Shown here: one piece after another, positions 34,895 to 43,545 of the stretch | Layout of the letters: each line of letters begins with the position of its first letter | Position numbering within the stretch: the first letter of the stretch is position 1 | Assembly (NCBI RefSeq): GCF_024746795.1 | Contig: NZ_CP080524.1 | Span: 1,302,001 to 1,366,000 of the forward strand | Origin: Mesorhizobium sp. AR10 | Lineage (GTDB): Bacteria; Pseudomonadota; Alphaproteobacteria; Rhizobiales; Rhizobiaceae | Direction of reading: 5' to 3' | Length of the DNA: 64,000 nucleotides | The notes under the pieces: generated by a model | The model's database searches: none | What the model was told of the DNA's origin: nothing | What the model saw: only the letters and a program-made list of their open reading frames with translations | Position numbers and translations under genes: made by a program

Positions 34895-35775
34895 GCCCTC
34901 TTGTCCCGCCCCGGATGCAGGAGGTGGCGAAGCTGCACCATCGCCATCGGGTGCGACAGGCTCTGCGCGTCGGTTTCCAGCTGCAACTCGTCGCCGCCAC
35001 GCTTGGCCGTGCGCGCCAGTATCTCGTAGACCGCCGCCGTGGTCGACTGCAGCGCCTTGGCCGCCGGCTGTCCGGACAGGATGCGGGCCAGATAGACGGC
35101 TGCCGTCAGGTCGCCGAGCCCATTGGGCGGCTTGTCGATGAGGCGGTGTTCGGCCAGCAGCGCCTGGCTGCCGTCGAGCAGCAGATTGCCGGTGCTGCCC
35201 GCCATCATCGCCGGCGCCGAGGTAACCAGCATGGTCGACGGCCCGGCATGAAGGGCAGCCGCCATCACCGATTTCAGGTCGGGCAGGGGCGCTCCAGCCA
35301 TCCATTCCAGCTCGTAGCGGTTGGGCGTGGCGATGTTGGCGATCGGCATCAGCCGGTCGCGCATGGCGATGGCCGTTGTTTCAGGTACATAGAGCCCACC
35401 CGAATCGCCCATCACCGGATCGCAGATATAGATCGCATCCGGCGTCTTGGCCTTGACCGCGCCGACCAGCGAAGCGACGGCATCGGCCTGGCCGGCCTCG
35501 CCGAGATAGCCCGACAGCACGGCGCCGACTTCACCCAGCCATGGCGCGCGTTCGAGATCGGCCATCAGCGCCTTGAACTGATCGAGCGGCGGTACGATGC
35601 GCGTCGCCCTTCCGTGGCCCGGATGCCAGGGCAAGGTGACGGTCGGCACCGCCCATACCGGAAAGCCCAGCGTTTCCAGGGCAAAGACGGCGGCGCGGTT
35701 GCCGACCGAGCCACGGGCGACATGGCTGGAAATGACGATGACCGCGCGCGGCGCGTCGGCTTTTTCGGTGTTCAT
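34891..35775 (-). CDS. pdxY: Pyridoxal kinase
   Basis: Phosphorylates pyridoxal/pyridoxine to the 5'-phosphate in the B6 salvage pathway. The 294-aa ribokinase-fold protein has ISSHVARGSVGNRAA near residue 15, DPVMGD near 119 and the anion-hole/catalytic GD in PPNGLGDLTAAV near 232. The last motif reads NGLGD rather than the common GTGD, keeping the catalytic Asp. It overlaps the DUF429 gene downstream and follows a small membrane protein gene. Confidence 0.92.
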   Translation of the reverse strand: MNTEKADAPRAVIVISSHVARGSVGNRAAVFALETLGFPVWAVPTVTLPWHPGHGRATRIVPPLDQFKALMADLERAPWLGEVGAVLSGYLGEAGQADAVASLVGAVKAKTPDAIYICDPVMGDSGGLYVPETTAIAMRDRLMPIANIATPNRYELEWMAGAPLPDLKSVMAAALHAGPSTMLVTSAPAMMAGSTGNLLLDGSQALLAEHRLIDKPPNGLGDLTAAVYLARILSGQPAAKALQSTTAAVYEILARTAKRGGDELQLETDAQSLSHPMAMVQLRHLLHPGRDKRA

Positions 35776-35782
35776 GGAAGTC

Positions 35783-36034
35783 CTAGCTGCCCCGGGAGAC
35801 GAAAAGCACGAGCCAGATCAACAGGCCGAGGGCGATAGCGAGCCCCAGCACCCGGCCAACGCGGGTACCCCAAACTTCGATCGGGTCGGAGCGATCGGCA
35901 TCGGCAGCGGTGACGTGATCGCGCGCGCCTTTTGCGGTCCGCGCGACGAACGACGTGCCGCCCGGATCTGATTCATGCGCCACGCGCTCGATAATGCGGC
36001 GCGATTCGTCGTCGCTGTCGGGGCGTTCCGCCAT
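35783..36034 (-). CDS. Small hypothetical tail-anchored membrane protein
   Basis: An 83-aa protein whose first 55 residues are charged and hydrophilic and whose end is one hydrophobic helix (VLGLAIALGLLIWLVLFVS). No known family. It precedes pdxY on the minus strand by 7 bases and may be the first gene of that operon. Confidence 0.65.
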   Translation of the reverse strand: MAERPDSDDESRRIIERVAHESDPGGTSFVARTAKGARDHVTAADADRSDPIEVWGTRVGRVLGLAIALGLLIWLVLFVSRGS

Positions 36035-36196
36035 GATGATGTCCTGTTTTGCAACGACCTTAGCGTGTTCGCCCGGTCAATTACAGGGCCTCGCGAGCGG
36101 ATGAGAGCGCGCCAGCGACTGCCGTTTGGGAGGTCATTTTCTTGCGCGCGGATTGTGGTAATGCTTCGCATGCAACTTCTACTGAGGGACTACACC

Positions 36197-36835
36197 ATGT
36201 TTGCCCAGCGCCTTTCCTCGCCGCCCCTGTTTCGCGCCCTGCCTGCCTTCCTGGTGATGGCTCTCGTGCTGCCGCTGCTTGCCGGCTGCGGCTACAACAC
36301 CATCCCGACGGCGGAGGAAAACGCCAAGGCAGCATGGAGCGAGGTGCTGAACCAGTACCAGCGCCGCGCCGATCTCATTCCCAACCTGGTCGAGACGGTC
36401 AAGGGTTATGCCGCGCACGAGAAGGATACGCTCGACGCCGTGGTCGAAGCGCGCGCCAAGGCGACGCAGATAACGGTCACGCCGGAAACGCTGAACGACC
36501 CCGAAGCCTTCAAGAAATTCCAGGATAGCCAGGCCGGCCTGACCAGCGCGCTGTCGCGGCTTTTGGCGGTAGTGGAAAACTATCCCGATCTCAAGGCCAA
36601 CCAGAATTTCCTGGCGCTGCAGGCGCAGCTCGAAGGCACCGAGAACCGTATAGCGGTCGCCCGCCGCGACTACATCCTGGCGGTGAAGGACTACAATCTG
36701 ACGCTGAGGACCTTCCCGTCGGTGCTGTGGGCGACCTTCTGGTTCCGCAGCAACCAGCCATTCGCCAACTTCACCATCGAGGAAGACAAGCTGCAGACGC
36801 CCAAGGTCGATTTCGGCACGAAGCAGGGCGGTTGA
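36197..36835 (+). CDS. LemA family lipoprotein
   Basis: A 212-aa membrane-anchored protein. The signal has a lipobox LLAGC with Cys31. The LemA core EVLNQYQRRADLIPNLVETVKGYAAHE (about 45-72) is a long helix, followed by the antiparallel helices of the family. GAGGGA lies before the ATG; longer upstream frames are ignored. It heads a cluster with three TPM-domain genes, a common pairing; the proposed role is membrane-associated protein quality control or assembly, not proved. Confidence 0.9.
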   Translation: MFAQRLSSPPLFRALPAFLVMALVLPLLAGCGYNTIPTAEENAKAAWSEVLNQYQRRADLIPNLVETVKGYAAHEKDTLDAVVEARAKATQITVTPETLNDPEAFKKFQDSQAGLTSALSRLLAVVENYPDLKANQNFLALQAQLEGTENRIAVARRDYILAVKDYNLTLRTFPSVLWATFWFRSNQPFANFTIEEDKLQTPKVDFGTKQGG

Positions 36836-36878
36836 CGGACGGCTAGCGAGTTTGGTCTCTACGGGCCTTGTACTCCGT

Positions 36879-37040
36879 CCCACCCCCCTCTGGCCTGCCG
36901 GCCATCTCCCCCGCAAGGGGGGAGATTGGCAGCTTTACCGCTTTTGCTAGTCTCCTGCGTTGCGGAAGATTCGCCGTCAGCGATGACAGCCGATCTCCCC
37001 CCTTGCGGGGGAGATGGCCGGCAGGCCAGAGGGGGGTGGG
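36879..37040. repeat. Intergenic mosaic palindrome providing the start of the first TPM gene
   Basis: Two nearly perfect inverted 48-bp arms (36879-36926 and 36993-37040) made of CCCACCCCCCTCTGGCC, GGCCATCTCCCCC and a GCAAGGGGGGAGAT end. The right arm ends within the first codons of the TPM gene. Confidence 0.88.
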
Positions 37041-37851
37041 AAGAAACGCCAGCCTGGCATTCCTGTTTGTAGTTCTAAGTCTCCTTTTCCTACCCTTCAC
37101 AGTCTTCGCCGCAGACCTACCCGCACTCACCGGTCGCGTCGTCGACAATGCCGGCATCATTGACGCCGGCACAAAAGCAGCGCTCACCCAGAAGCTTGCC
37201 GATTTCGAGAAAAAGGGTTCGGACCAGATCGTCGTCGCGACTATCCCCAGTCTCGACGGCGAAGAGATCGAACCTTACGCCAACCGGCTGTTCCGCTTCT
37301 GGAAACTCGGCCAGGCGAAGGAGAACAATGGCGTCCTGCTGCTGGTGGCGCCGAACGACCGCAAGATGCGGATCGAGGTCGGCTATGGTCTCGAAGGCAC
37401 GCTGACCGACCTGCACACCAAACTGATCATCGAAAACGACATGGTGCCGGCCTTCCGCGCCGGCGATTTTTCGGGCGGCATAGCCAAAGCCGTCGACGAC
37501 ATGGTCATGGTGCTGGAAGGCAATCCGGAGGAGTTGGAGGCGCGCGGTGAGCGCAACCAGCAGCCGCCCATCAACACCGACAATCTGTTTTTCGCCGTCT
37601 TCATCGGAATCTGGGCGATCATCTTCTTCGGCAGCATGGCCGCCTCCATCCTGCCGCCGATCTTCGGCCAGAAGCTCGGGCCTGGCCGCTATCGCTGGCT
37701 GGGCATGACGTTCGAGCCACACCGGCGGTCCTCCAGTGGTGGCTGGTCGTCGGGAAGTTCGGGCGGCGGATGGTCGTCGGGTTCAAGCGGTGGTGGTTTT
37801 TCGGGTGGTGGTGGCTCGTCCGGTGGCGGCGGCTCTTCGGGGAGTTGGTGA
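37036..37851 (+). CDS. TPM-domain membrane protein, first tandem copy
   Basis: A 271-aa exported protein. The signal region (ASLAFLFVVLSLLFLPFTVFA) is followed by the TPM domain (about residues 28-155: LTGRVVDNAGIIDAGTKAAL through VGYGLEGTLTDLHTKLIIENDMVPAF), a membrane helix (FFAVFIGIWAIIFFGSMAA) and a Ser/Gly-rich tail ending in FSGGGGSS repeats. TPM proteins (Psb32/MOLO-1) are extracytoplasmic and may act as chaperones or acid phosphatases. The only suitable start, GTG 37036, and its AGAGGGGG site are inside the palindromic repeat. The frame is open far upstream through the repeat, giving artefactual longer products. Confidence 0.8.
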   Translation: MGRNASLAFLFVVLSLLFLPFTVFAADLPALTGRVVDNAGIIDAGTKAALTQKLADFEKKGSDQIVVATIPSLDGEEIEPYANRLFRFWKLGQAKENNGVLLLVAPNDRKMRIEVGYGLEGTLTDLHTKLIIENDMVPAFRAGDFSGGIAKAVDDMVMVLEGNPEELEARGERNQQPPINTDNLFFAVFIGIWAIIFFGSMAASILPPIFGQKLGPGRYRWLGMTFEPHRRSSSGGWSSGSSGGGWSSGSSGGGFSGGGGSSGGGGSSGSW

Positions 37852-37855
37852 CGGC

Positions 37856-38746
37856 ATGACGGCATGGGTCTTCAATCCGCCAAGAGCCGGCCGCTTCGCC
37901 ACGACGATCGGCGTCGCCCTGATGGCGATGGTCGCAATGCTGTTCGCGGCCTTTGCCGCCGACCTGCCTGCTCTGACCGGCCGTGTCGTCGACAATGCCA
38001 ACATCATCGATGCCGCGACCAAGGCGGCGCTGACCCAGAAGCTTGCCGATTTCGAGAAAAAGGGTTCGGACCAGATCGTCGTCGCGACGATTCTCAGCCT
38101 CGACGGCGAAGAGATCGAACCCTATGCCAACCGGCTGTTTCGCTTCTGGAAACTCGGCCAGGGCGGCGAGAACAATGGCGTGCTTCTGCTGGTGGCCAAG
38201 AACGACCGCAAGATGCGCATCGAGGTCGGTTACGGGCTGGAAGGCACGCTGACCGACCTGCACACCAAGCTGATCATCGAAAACGACATGGCGCCGGCTT
38301 TCCGTGCCGGCAATTTTTCAGGCGGCATAGCCAAGGCCGTCGACGACATGGTGATGGTGCTGGAAGGCAATCCGGAGGAATTGGAGGCGCGCGGTGAGCG
38401 CAATCCGCCGGGTAGCCGAAGCGACTCCTTCGATACGATCGTCATCCTGTTCCTCATCCTGTGGGGGACGATGTTTTTCGGCGGCCTGGCGATGGCATTC
38501 CTGCCGCCGATCTTCGGCACCAAGCTGTCGCCGGGCGTATATAAATGGCTGGGCATGACCTTCCGCTACGGCCGTGGACCGAGTTCGTCGTCCTCGGGTA
38601 GTGGCTGGACGTCAGGGTCCTCATCGGGCAGCGGCTGGTCGTCGGGAAGTTCCGGCAGCAGCTGGTCGTCAGGCTCAAGCAGCGGCGGCGGGTTTTCAGG
38701 CGGCGGCGGCTCGTCCGGCGGCGGTGGTTCTTCAGGGAGCTGGTGA
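37856..38746 (+). CDS. TPM-domain membrane protein, second tandem copy
   Basis: A 296-aa paralogue of the gene before it, 4 bases downstream. From LPALTGRVVDNA to LEARGERN the two are nearly identical at both DNA and protein level, while the signal, membrane helix and tails differ, indicating a recent duplication or gene conversion of the TPM domain. The signal is VALMAMVAMLFAAFAADLPA; the tail is longer and richer in SSSGSGW repeats. Start ATG 37856. Its end overlaps the third TPM gene by a GTGA. Confidence 0.85.
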   Translation: MTAWVFNPPRAGRFATTIGVALMAMVAMLFAAFAADLPALTGRVVDNANIIDAATKAALTQKLADFEKKGSDQIVVATILSLDGEEIEPYANRLFRFWKLGQGGENNGVLLLVAKNDRKMRIEVGYGLEGTLTDLHTKLIIENDMAPAFRAGNFSGGIAKAVDDMVMVLEGNPEELEARGERNPPGSRSDSFDTIVILFLILWGTMFFGGLAMAFLPPIFGTKLSPGVYKWLGMTFRYGRGPSSSSSGSGWTSGSSSGSGWSSGSSGSSWSSGSSSGGGFSGGGGSSGGGGSSGSW

Positions 38747-39393
38747 GACAGATCATGGCAACACGACCGATCAGCCCGCAGGATCACGAGCTCATCGCCG
38801 CGGCGATCCGCGCCGCCGAGACAAAGACCGACGGCGAGATCTACTGCGTCGTGGCCCATGCCAGCGACGGCTATTTCTTCCCGGCCGCCTTCATGGCGAC
38901 AGCTGGCATGCTTCTGGTCAGCCTCGCGGTCACTTACGGGCTGGAAGCCTGGTGGCTGTCGATTCGCTTGCCGCATTTCGTCTTCGCCCAGCTGCTGGCA
39001 CTGGCCTCGGTGCTTGTCCTGCTATGGGCGCTGCCCGGCTTGCGCATCCATCTGGTGCCGCGGCGGCTGCGGTACCAAGCGGCGCATACCAATGCGATCA
39101 AGCAGTTCCTCGCCCGCAACGTCCACCGCACCACCGCGCGCACCGGCGTACTGGTGTTCGTCTCGATCGCCGAGCGCTATGCCGAAGTGGTCGCCGACAG
39201 CGGCATCAATGCCAAGGTCGGCCAGCATGTGTGGGATGGCGTCGTCCGCGACCTTACGGCGCATGCCGGCGATGACCGTCTCGCCGAGGGCTTCGTCAAG
39301 GCGATCGCCACCGTCGGTTCGGTGCTGGCCGAGCATTTTCCGGTTTCATCGGGCGATAGCAACGAGCTGGACGACCATCTGGTCGAGATCTGA
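38743..39393 (+). CDS. TPM-domain inner membrane protein, third gene of the cluster
   Basis: A 216-aa divergent TPM protein. The N-terminal DHELIAAAIRAAETKTDGEIYCVVAHASD (about 14-42) is the TPM start without a signal peptide; two hydrophobic segments (AAFMATAGMLLVSLAVTYG and LLALASVLVLLWALPGL) follow, then the domain continues (TGVLVFVSIAERYAEVVADSGI). GTG 38743 overlaps the previous stop; ATG 38755 (MATRPISP) is an alternative. It probably works with the preceding LemA and TPM proteins. Confidence 0.85.
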   Translation: MRQIMATRPISPQDHELIAAAIRAAETKTDGEIYCVVAHASDGYFFPAAFMATAGMLLVSLAVTYGLEAWWLSIRLPHFVFAQLLALASVLVLLWALPGLRIHLVPRRLRYQAAHTNAIKQFLARNVHRTTARTGVLVFVSIAERYAEVVADSGINAKVGQHVWDGVVRDLTAHAGDDRLAEGFVKAIATVGSVLAEHFPVSSGDSNELDDHLVEI

Positions 39394-39499
39394 GTTCGTT
39401 TCAAACGCACAACGCCGTCGCGGCCTTCTGTGCGAAAGCGCAGGAGCCGGCCGACCGGACTCTTGCAAATGGCCGATGCGGGTCTATGGTTAACAAATC

Positions 39500-40006
39500 A
39501 TGAATACGCTGAGCATCGACATCAGGAAAGCCGAGCCGCGCGACGCCAGCGCGATTGCCGACGTGCACCAGCAGGCCTGGCACGGGGCCTATTCCGGCAT
39601 CATTCCACACCGTACGCTGACATCGATGATCAACCGCCGCGGCGCCGACTGGTGGGCCAACGCCATTCGCCGCGCCGCCACCGTGCTGGTCGTCGAGATC
39701 GGCGGCAAGATCGCCGGCTACGCCACGATCGGCAAGAATCGCGCCCGCGAACTCAAGCAGCAGGGCGAGATCTACGAGCTTTACCTGCGCCCCGAATATC
39801 AGGGCATCGGGCTGGGCAGCCGTTTGTTCAAGGCAGCCCGGGCGCGCCTCGCCGACCACGGGCTGAAAGGCATGGTGGTGTGGGCACTGGAAGACAACCA
39901 GAATGCGCTCGACTTCTATACCGGCGCCGGCGGCCGCGATGTCGCCGAGGGTGTCGAGATCTTCGAGCAGAAAGCGCTGAAGAAGGTCGCCTTCGTCTGG
40001 GAATGA
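39500..40006 (+). CDS. GNAT-family N-acetyltransferase
   Basis: A 168-aa acetyl-CoA-dependent transferase. The core EIYELYLRPEYQGIGLGSRLFKAA (about 88-111) contains the Q/RxxGxG/A pyrophosphate-binding loop (QGIGLG), followed by VVWALEDNQNALDFYTGAGG, the typical N-x-x-A-x-x-F-Y end. Substrate unknown. Stand-alone gene. Confidence 0.9.
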   Translation: MNTLSIDIRKAEPRDASAIADVHQQAWHGAYSGIIPHRTLTSMINRRGADWWANAIRRAATVLVVEIGGKIAGYATIGKNRARELKQQGEIYELYLRPEYQGIGLGSRLFKAARARLADHGLKGMVVWALEDNQNALDFYTGAGGRDVAEGVEIFEQKALKKVAFVWE

Positions 40007-40108
40007 GGGCCTGAAAGCCTGCCGCCAGGTGCTCAGCACCATTCGCCGCATTGCACCATGACGCTTCGCCCGCTATCGATCTTGGAAATCGAGAGAGGGA
40101 TTTAAGCC

Positions 40109-40642
40109 ATGCGCATTGAAGCCATTGCCACCGGAAAGAACCCGCCTGAAGATGTCAACGTCATCATCGAGGTGCCGATCGGCGGCGAGCCGATCAAATA
40201 TGAGATGGACAAGGAGGCCGGCACGCTGTTCGTCGACCGCTTCCTGCACACCTCGATGCGCTATCCCGGCAATTACGGCTTCGTGCCGCACACGCTTTCG
40301 GGCGACGGCGACCCGATCGATGTGCTGGTCTGCAATACCCGCGCCCTGGTGCCGGGCTGCGTCATCAATGTCCGGCCGATCGGCGTGCTGATCATGGAAG
40401 ACAATGCCGGCCAGGACGAGAAAATCATTGCGGTGCCTTCACCCAAGCTGACGCTGCGCTATGAAAACGTCACCGAATATACGCAGCTGCCCGACATCAC
40501 CCGCCAGCAGGTGCAGCACTTCTTCGAGCACTACAAGGATCTCGAACCCGGCAAATGGGTCAAGATCGAGGGCTGGCACGACTCCGCCTATGCCAAGAAG
40601 ATGATCGTCGACGCGATCGCGCGGGCGAAGAAGAGCAAGTAG
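40109..40642 (+). CDS. ppa: Inorganic pyrophosphatase
   Basis: Family I soluble pyrophosphatase that hydrolyses PPi and drives biosynthesis. The 177-aa size matches bacterial Ppa. Active-site segments [16 protein letters not shown] (about 21-36), [13 protein letters not shown] (about 51-63) and [10 protein letters not shown] (metal-binding Asp residues, about 65-74) are all intact. A GAGAGAGGG site precedes the ATG. Confidence 0.96.
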   Translation: MRIEAIATGKNPPEDVNVIIEVPIGGEPIKYEMDKEAGTLFVDRFLHTSMRYPGNYGFVPHTLSGDGDPIDVLVCNTRALVPGCVINVRPIGVLIMEDNAGQDEKIIAVPSPKLTLRYENVTEYTQLPDITRQQVQHFFEHYKDLEPGKWVKIEGWHDSAYAKKMIVDAIARAKKSK

Positions 40643-40651
40643 TTCAGCGGA

Positions 40652-41242
40652 TCAATTATCGACGCGGCCGAAATCCGGCGCGTTGCCGATCACCACGCGC
40701 TTGTCCTTGCCACAGGCAAAGGTCCGCGCCTTTTCGTCGGCCAGCTTACGCGCCTGATCGTTGGCGGCGGGATTGCCGGTGGCCTGCACCAGCCCGACGG
40801 TGCAGCCGCTATAGGTCTCCGGTTGGGAGACCTTGGCGACGAGCAGCACTTCGTTCGGCTTGTTCTGGTCATCGGGATTGCTGATCGAGCGACGGTGGAT
40901 GACCGCGAAGGGAATGACGATGTCGCCTTTGGTCTCGATGCGCCACTCGACCTTGGGTCCGGCCGAATTGAAGCCGGAAAAGCTTTCCCAGACCGCCGTC
41001 ATGTCGCTGGACGGAAAACCGTAAAACAGCGATTCGCGGGCGTCGTCGTAGGAGACCAGCACGGGATAGCCACGATAGCCCGAACAGGTGAGGCTGGCCC
41101 AGTCGCCGTCGCCTTCCTCGGCATGCGCGTAGGTCACGCAGTCCTTCTTCCAGTCGAGATCGCTGTAGACGCTGGATATGCCGTCGGCCTGGGCGGTTTG
41201 GCAGAAGCCGGCGAGGGCAAGCGGGATCAGGAAAGCGCGCAT
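40652..41242 (-). CDS. Exported hypothetical protein
   Basis: A 196-aa secreted protein (signal MRAFLIPLALAGFCQTAQA). It has Cys residues at the start of the mature part, the middle and the end (DCVTYA, LTCSGY, SGCTVG, FACGKD), consistent with two disulfides. No recognised family. It is convergent with ppa, with only 9 bases between the stops. Confidence 0.7.
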   Translation of the reverse strand: MRAFLIPLALAGFCQTAQADGISSVYSDLDWKKDCVTYAHAEEGDGDWASLTCSGYRGYPVLVSYDDARESLFYGFPSSDMTAVWESFSGFNSAGPKVEWRIETKGDIVIPFAVIHRRSISNPDDQNKPNEVLLVAKVSQPETYSGCTVGLVQATGNPAANDQARKLADEKARTFACGKDKRVVIGNAPDFGRVDN

Positions 41243-41295
41243 GCGGACAGCTCCATTGCAGCTCGCCGCAGCGTATCGTCAAATTCCGACCTGGC

Positions 41296-41913
41296 CTAGT
41301 CTTTCAGGCTCGCCCCGATCAGCAGATCTGCGTTGCGGGCGACCGATTGTGCTGGGCCGCCCAACCCGAACAACTGGCCACTGATATAGGCGCCCTCGAT
41401 CAACAGCAGCAGCCCGTCGCCGAGCGTGTCGGCGTCGCCAGCGCCCATCGCCGCTGCCATGGCGCGCAAGCGGCGGCGCAATTCCTGTTTGTTGGCCTCG
41501 CTGACGACGCGGGCCGGGTGGCCGTGTTCGGGATACTCGACGGCAGCGTTGGTCATGCCGCAGCCGCGATAGTCGGGCTTTTGCGTGCGCTTGCCGACGC
41601 GGGTCAGGAAAGCGTGGATCTGCGCGCGCGGGTCGCCCGGATGGGCATTCACCGCCTCATCGAAGCGATCCCAGAATTCGAGGTCGTATTGCCGGAGATA
41701 GGATGCGGCCAACTCGTCCTTGGAAGGAAAGCTGCGGTAGAGGCTGGGCTTGGTGACGCCTGCGCGCCGCACAATCTCGTCGACGCCGATTGCCCTGATG
41801 CCTTGCCGGTAGAACAGGTCGCGCGCCACGCCGAGGATCTTCTCGGCAGCCTTTGGCAGAGCCGATGCGTGAGCACCCTTGATGGGTGGTTCAATATTAT
41901 TGTCCGATGGCAT
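41296..41913 (-). CDS. TetR/AcrR-family transcriptional regulator
   Basis: A 205-aa repressor with an N-terminal TetR domain (about 20-66: ILGVARDLFYRQGIRAIGVD, then RRAGVTKPSLYRSFPSKDEL) and a YjdC/YcdC-like C-terminal domain (YRGCGMTNAAVEYPEHGHPA). Divergent from the MFS exporter gene, with two operators between. It most likely represses the exporter and itself until a toxic ligand binds (inference). Confidence 0.9.
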   Translation of the reverse strand: MPSDNNIEPPIKGAHASALPKAAEKILGVARDLFYRQGIRAIGVDEIVRRAGVTKPSLYRSFPSKDELAASYLRQYDLEFWDRFDEAVNAHPGDPRAQIHAFLTRVGKRTQKPDYRGCGMTNAAVEYPEHGHPARVVSEANKQELRRRLRAMAAAMGAGDADTLGDGLLLLIEGAYISGQLFGLGGPAQSVARNADLLIGASLKD

Positions 41914-41925
41914 CCGGCGACTCGC

Positions 41926-41987
41926 TTGACAGTGTTACCGATCGGTACGTATAGCCTTGGGCTAATTGCAACGTACCGGTCAGTAAC
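41926..41987 (+). promoter_or_regulatory. Promoter of the MFS gene with two TetR operators
   Basis: TTGACA (41926-41931), 18 bases, then TATAGC (41950-41955) form a good sigma-70 promoter for the MFS gene. A perfect 12-bp palindrome TACCGATCGGTA (41936-41947) lies in the spacer. A second, related site TACCGGTCAGTA (41974-41985) lies just before the ATG; the longer 17-bp forms of the two sites are inverted relative to each other. Confidence 0.85.
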
Positions 41988-43271
41988 ATGATAGCTCAAT
42001 CCCGTCCGTTTGGCCAGCGCTACGCTTTCGTCGTGGTCGGCGTCATCTTCCTCTGCCTGCTGATCGCGGCGGGCCTGCGCTCGGCGCCCGCGGTCATGAT
42101 GCTGCCTCTGGAAGAGAGTTTCGGCTGGCGCCGCGATGTCGTTTCGCTGGCTGCTGCCGTCGGCATCTTTCTCTACGGTCTGACCGGGCCGTTTGCTGCC
42201 GCACTGATGGAACGGATCGGGTTGCGCCGCACGCTGCTTGCCTCGCTCGTGGTAATGTCGGGCTCGACGGCGCTCAGCCTGTTGATGACCGAGCCCTGGC
42301 ATCTGCTTATCACATGGGGTGTGTTTTCCGGCATCGGCTCGGGCGCGGTCGCCACCGTGCTCGGCGCCACCATCGTCAATCGCTGGTTCAAGACCAATCG
42401 CGGGCTGGTGATGGGGCTGATGTCGGCCTCCAGCGCCACTGGCTTGCTGGTGTTCCTGCCGCTGCTGGCCGCGCTCGCCCAGTCGGGTGGCTGGAAGCCG
42501 GTCGCCATCGCCATTTCGGTTGCCACCGCCTGCCTTCTGCCGCTGGTCTGGCTGCTGGTGCCTGAGCGCCCGGCCTCGATCGGCATGGTGCGCTACGGCG
42601 CCGAGGCTGACGACGTGCCGCCGGTGCCACCGGCATCGCAAGGCAATTTCCTCGCGCACACGCTCAACACGCTGCGACGCGCCGCTCGCACGCGGGTGTT
42701 CTGGTATCTGTTCGCCACTTTCTTCGTCTGTGGCTTTACCACCAATGGGCTGGTCGGCACGCATTTGATCGCCTTCTGCGGCGACATGGGCATCGGCGAG
42801 ATTCAGGCGGCTGGGCTGCTGTCGATGATGGGCATCTTCGACCTGATCGGCACGACGCTGTCGGGCTGGCTCACCGACCGCTTCGATCCGCGCAAGCTGC
42901 TCGGCGTCTACTATGCGATCCGTGGCCTGTCGCTGATCTATCTGCCCTATTCCGGCTTCTCGGCGACCAGCCTGATCATCTTCGCCGTGCTCTATGGGCT
43001 CGACTGGATCGCCACCGTGCCGCCGACGCTGAGGCTGGCCAACGAGGCGTTCGGCGACCGCAGCGGGCCGATCGTCTTCGGCTGGATCGTCGCCGGCCAT
43101 CAGGTGGGGGCGGCAACGGCGGCCTTCTTCGGCGGCACCATGCGCGAACTGCAAGGCAATTACGAACTGGCCTTCCTCATCGCCGGCATGACCGCGATTG
43201 CGGCCGCCTGCATCTCGCTGCTGATCAACACCAGCCGTCCGGCTTTCGATCCGGAGCCGCAGTCGGCGTAG
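41988..43271 (+). CDS. MFS transporter
   Basis: A 427-aa protein with 12 predicted helices, of the major facilitator type related to oxalate/formate-like or monocarboxylate transporters (GLRSAPAVMMLPLEESFGW, then GVFSGIGSGAVATVLGATIVNRWF, a loop 2-3/5 region). Because it is controlled by a divergent TetR gene, an efflux role is plausible, but MFS members of this branch also import. Substrate unknown. Confidence 0.88.
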   Translation: MIAQSRPFGQRYAFVVVGVIFLCLLIAAGLRSAPAVMMLPLEESFGWRRDVVSLAAAVGIFLYGLTGPFAAALMERIGLRRTLLASLVVMSGSTALSLLMTEPWHLLITWGVFSGIGSGAVATVLGATIVNRWFKTNRGLVMGLMSASSATGLLVFLPLLAALAQSGGWKPVAIAISVATACLLPLVWLLVPERPASIGMVRYGAEADDVPPVPPASQGNFLAHTLNTLRRAARTRVFWYLFATFFVCGFTTNGLVGTHLIAFCGDMGIGEIQAAGLLSMMGIFDLIGTTLSGWLTDRFDPRKLLGVYYAIRGLSLIYLPYSGFSATSLIIFAVLYGLDWIATVPPTLRLANEAFGDRSGPIVFGWIVAGHQVGAATAAFFGGTMRELQGNYELAFLIAGMTAIAAACISLLINTSRPAFDPEPQSA

Positions 43272-43291
43272 GGCGCGGCTGTCGGGCGCCA

Positions 43292-43447
43292 ATCTCCCCC
43301 CTTGAGGGGGAGAGGGCCGCGAAGCGGCCAGAGGGGGTCGGTTCGACCGGACTCAGCCTTACTGTTGCTGCGGATGGGGCTGGTGCTTGATGCGAGGCGA
43401 CCCCCTCTGTCGCCTTCGGCGACATCTCCCCCTCAAGGGGGGAGATG
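43292..43447. repeat. Intergenic mosaic palindrome
   Basis: Inverted halves (about 43292-43340 and 43399-43446) with the same modules as the copy at 30591: CTCCCCCCTTGAGGGGGAG, GGCCGCGAAGCGGCC and AGAGGGGGTCG. Lies between the MFS stop and the phoD gene. Confidence 0.85.
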
Positions 43448-43545
43448 TCTGTTGGTTGTTACGAAACCTTCATCGTTTCGAGATGCGCCTGAAACATTGA
43501 CGTTGGACCTTGGTGGCACCGTTCGAAGCCATCCAGGAGACAGCC

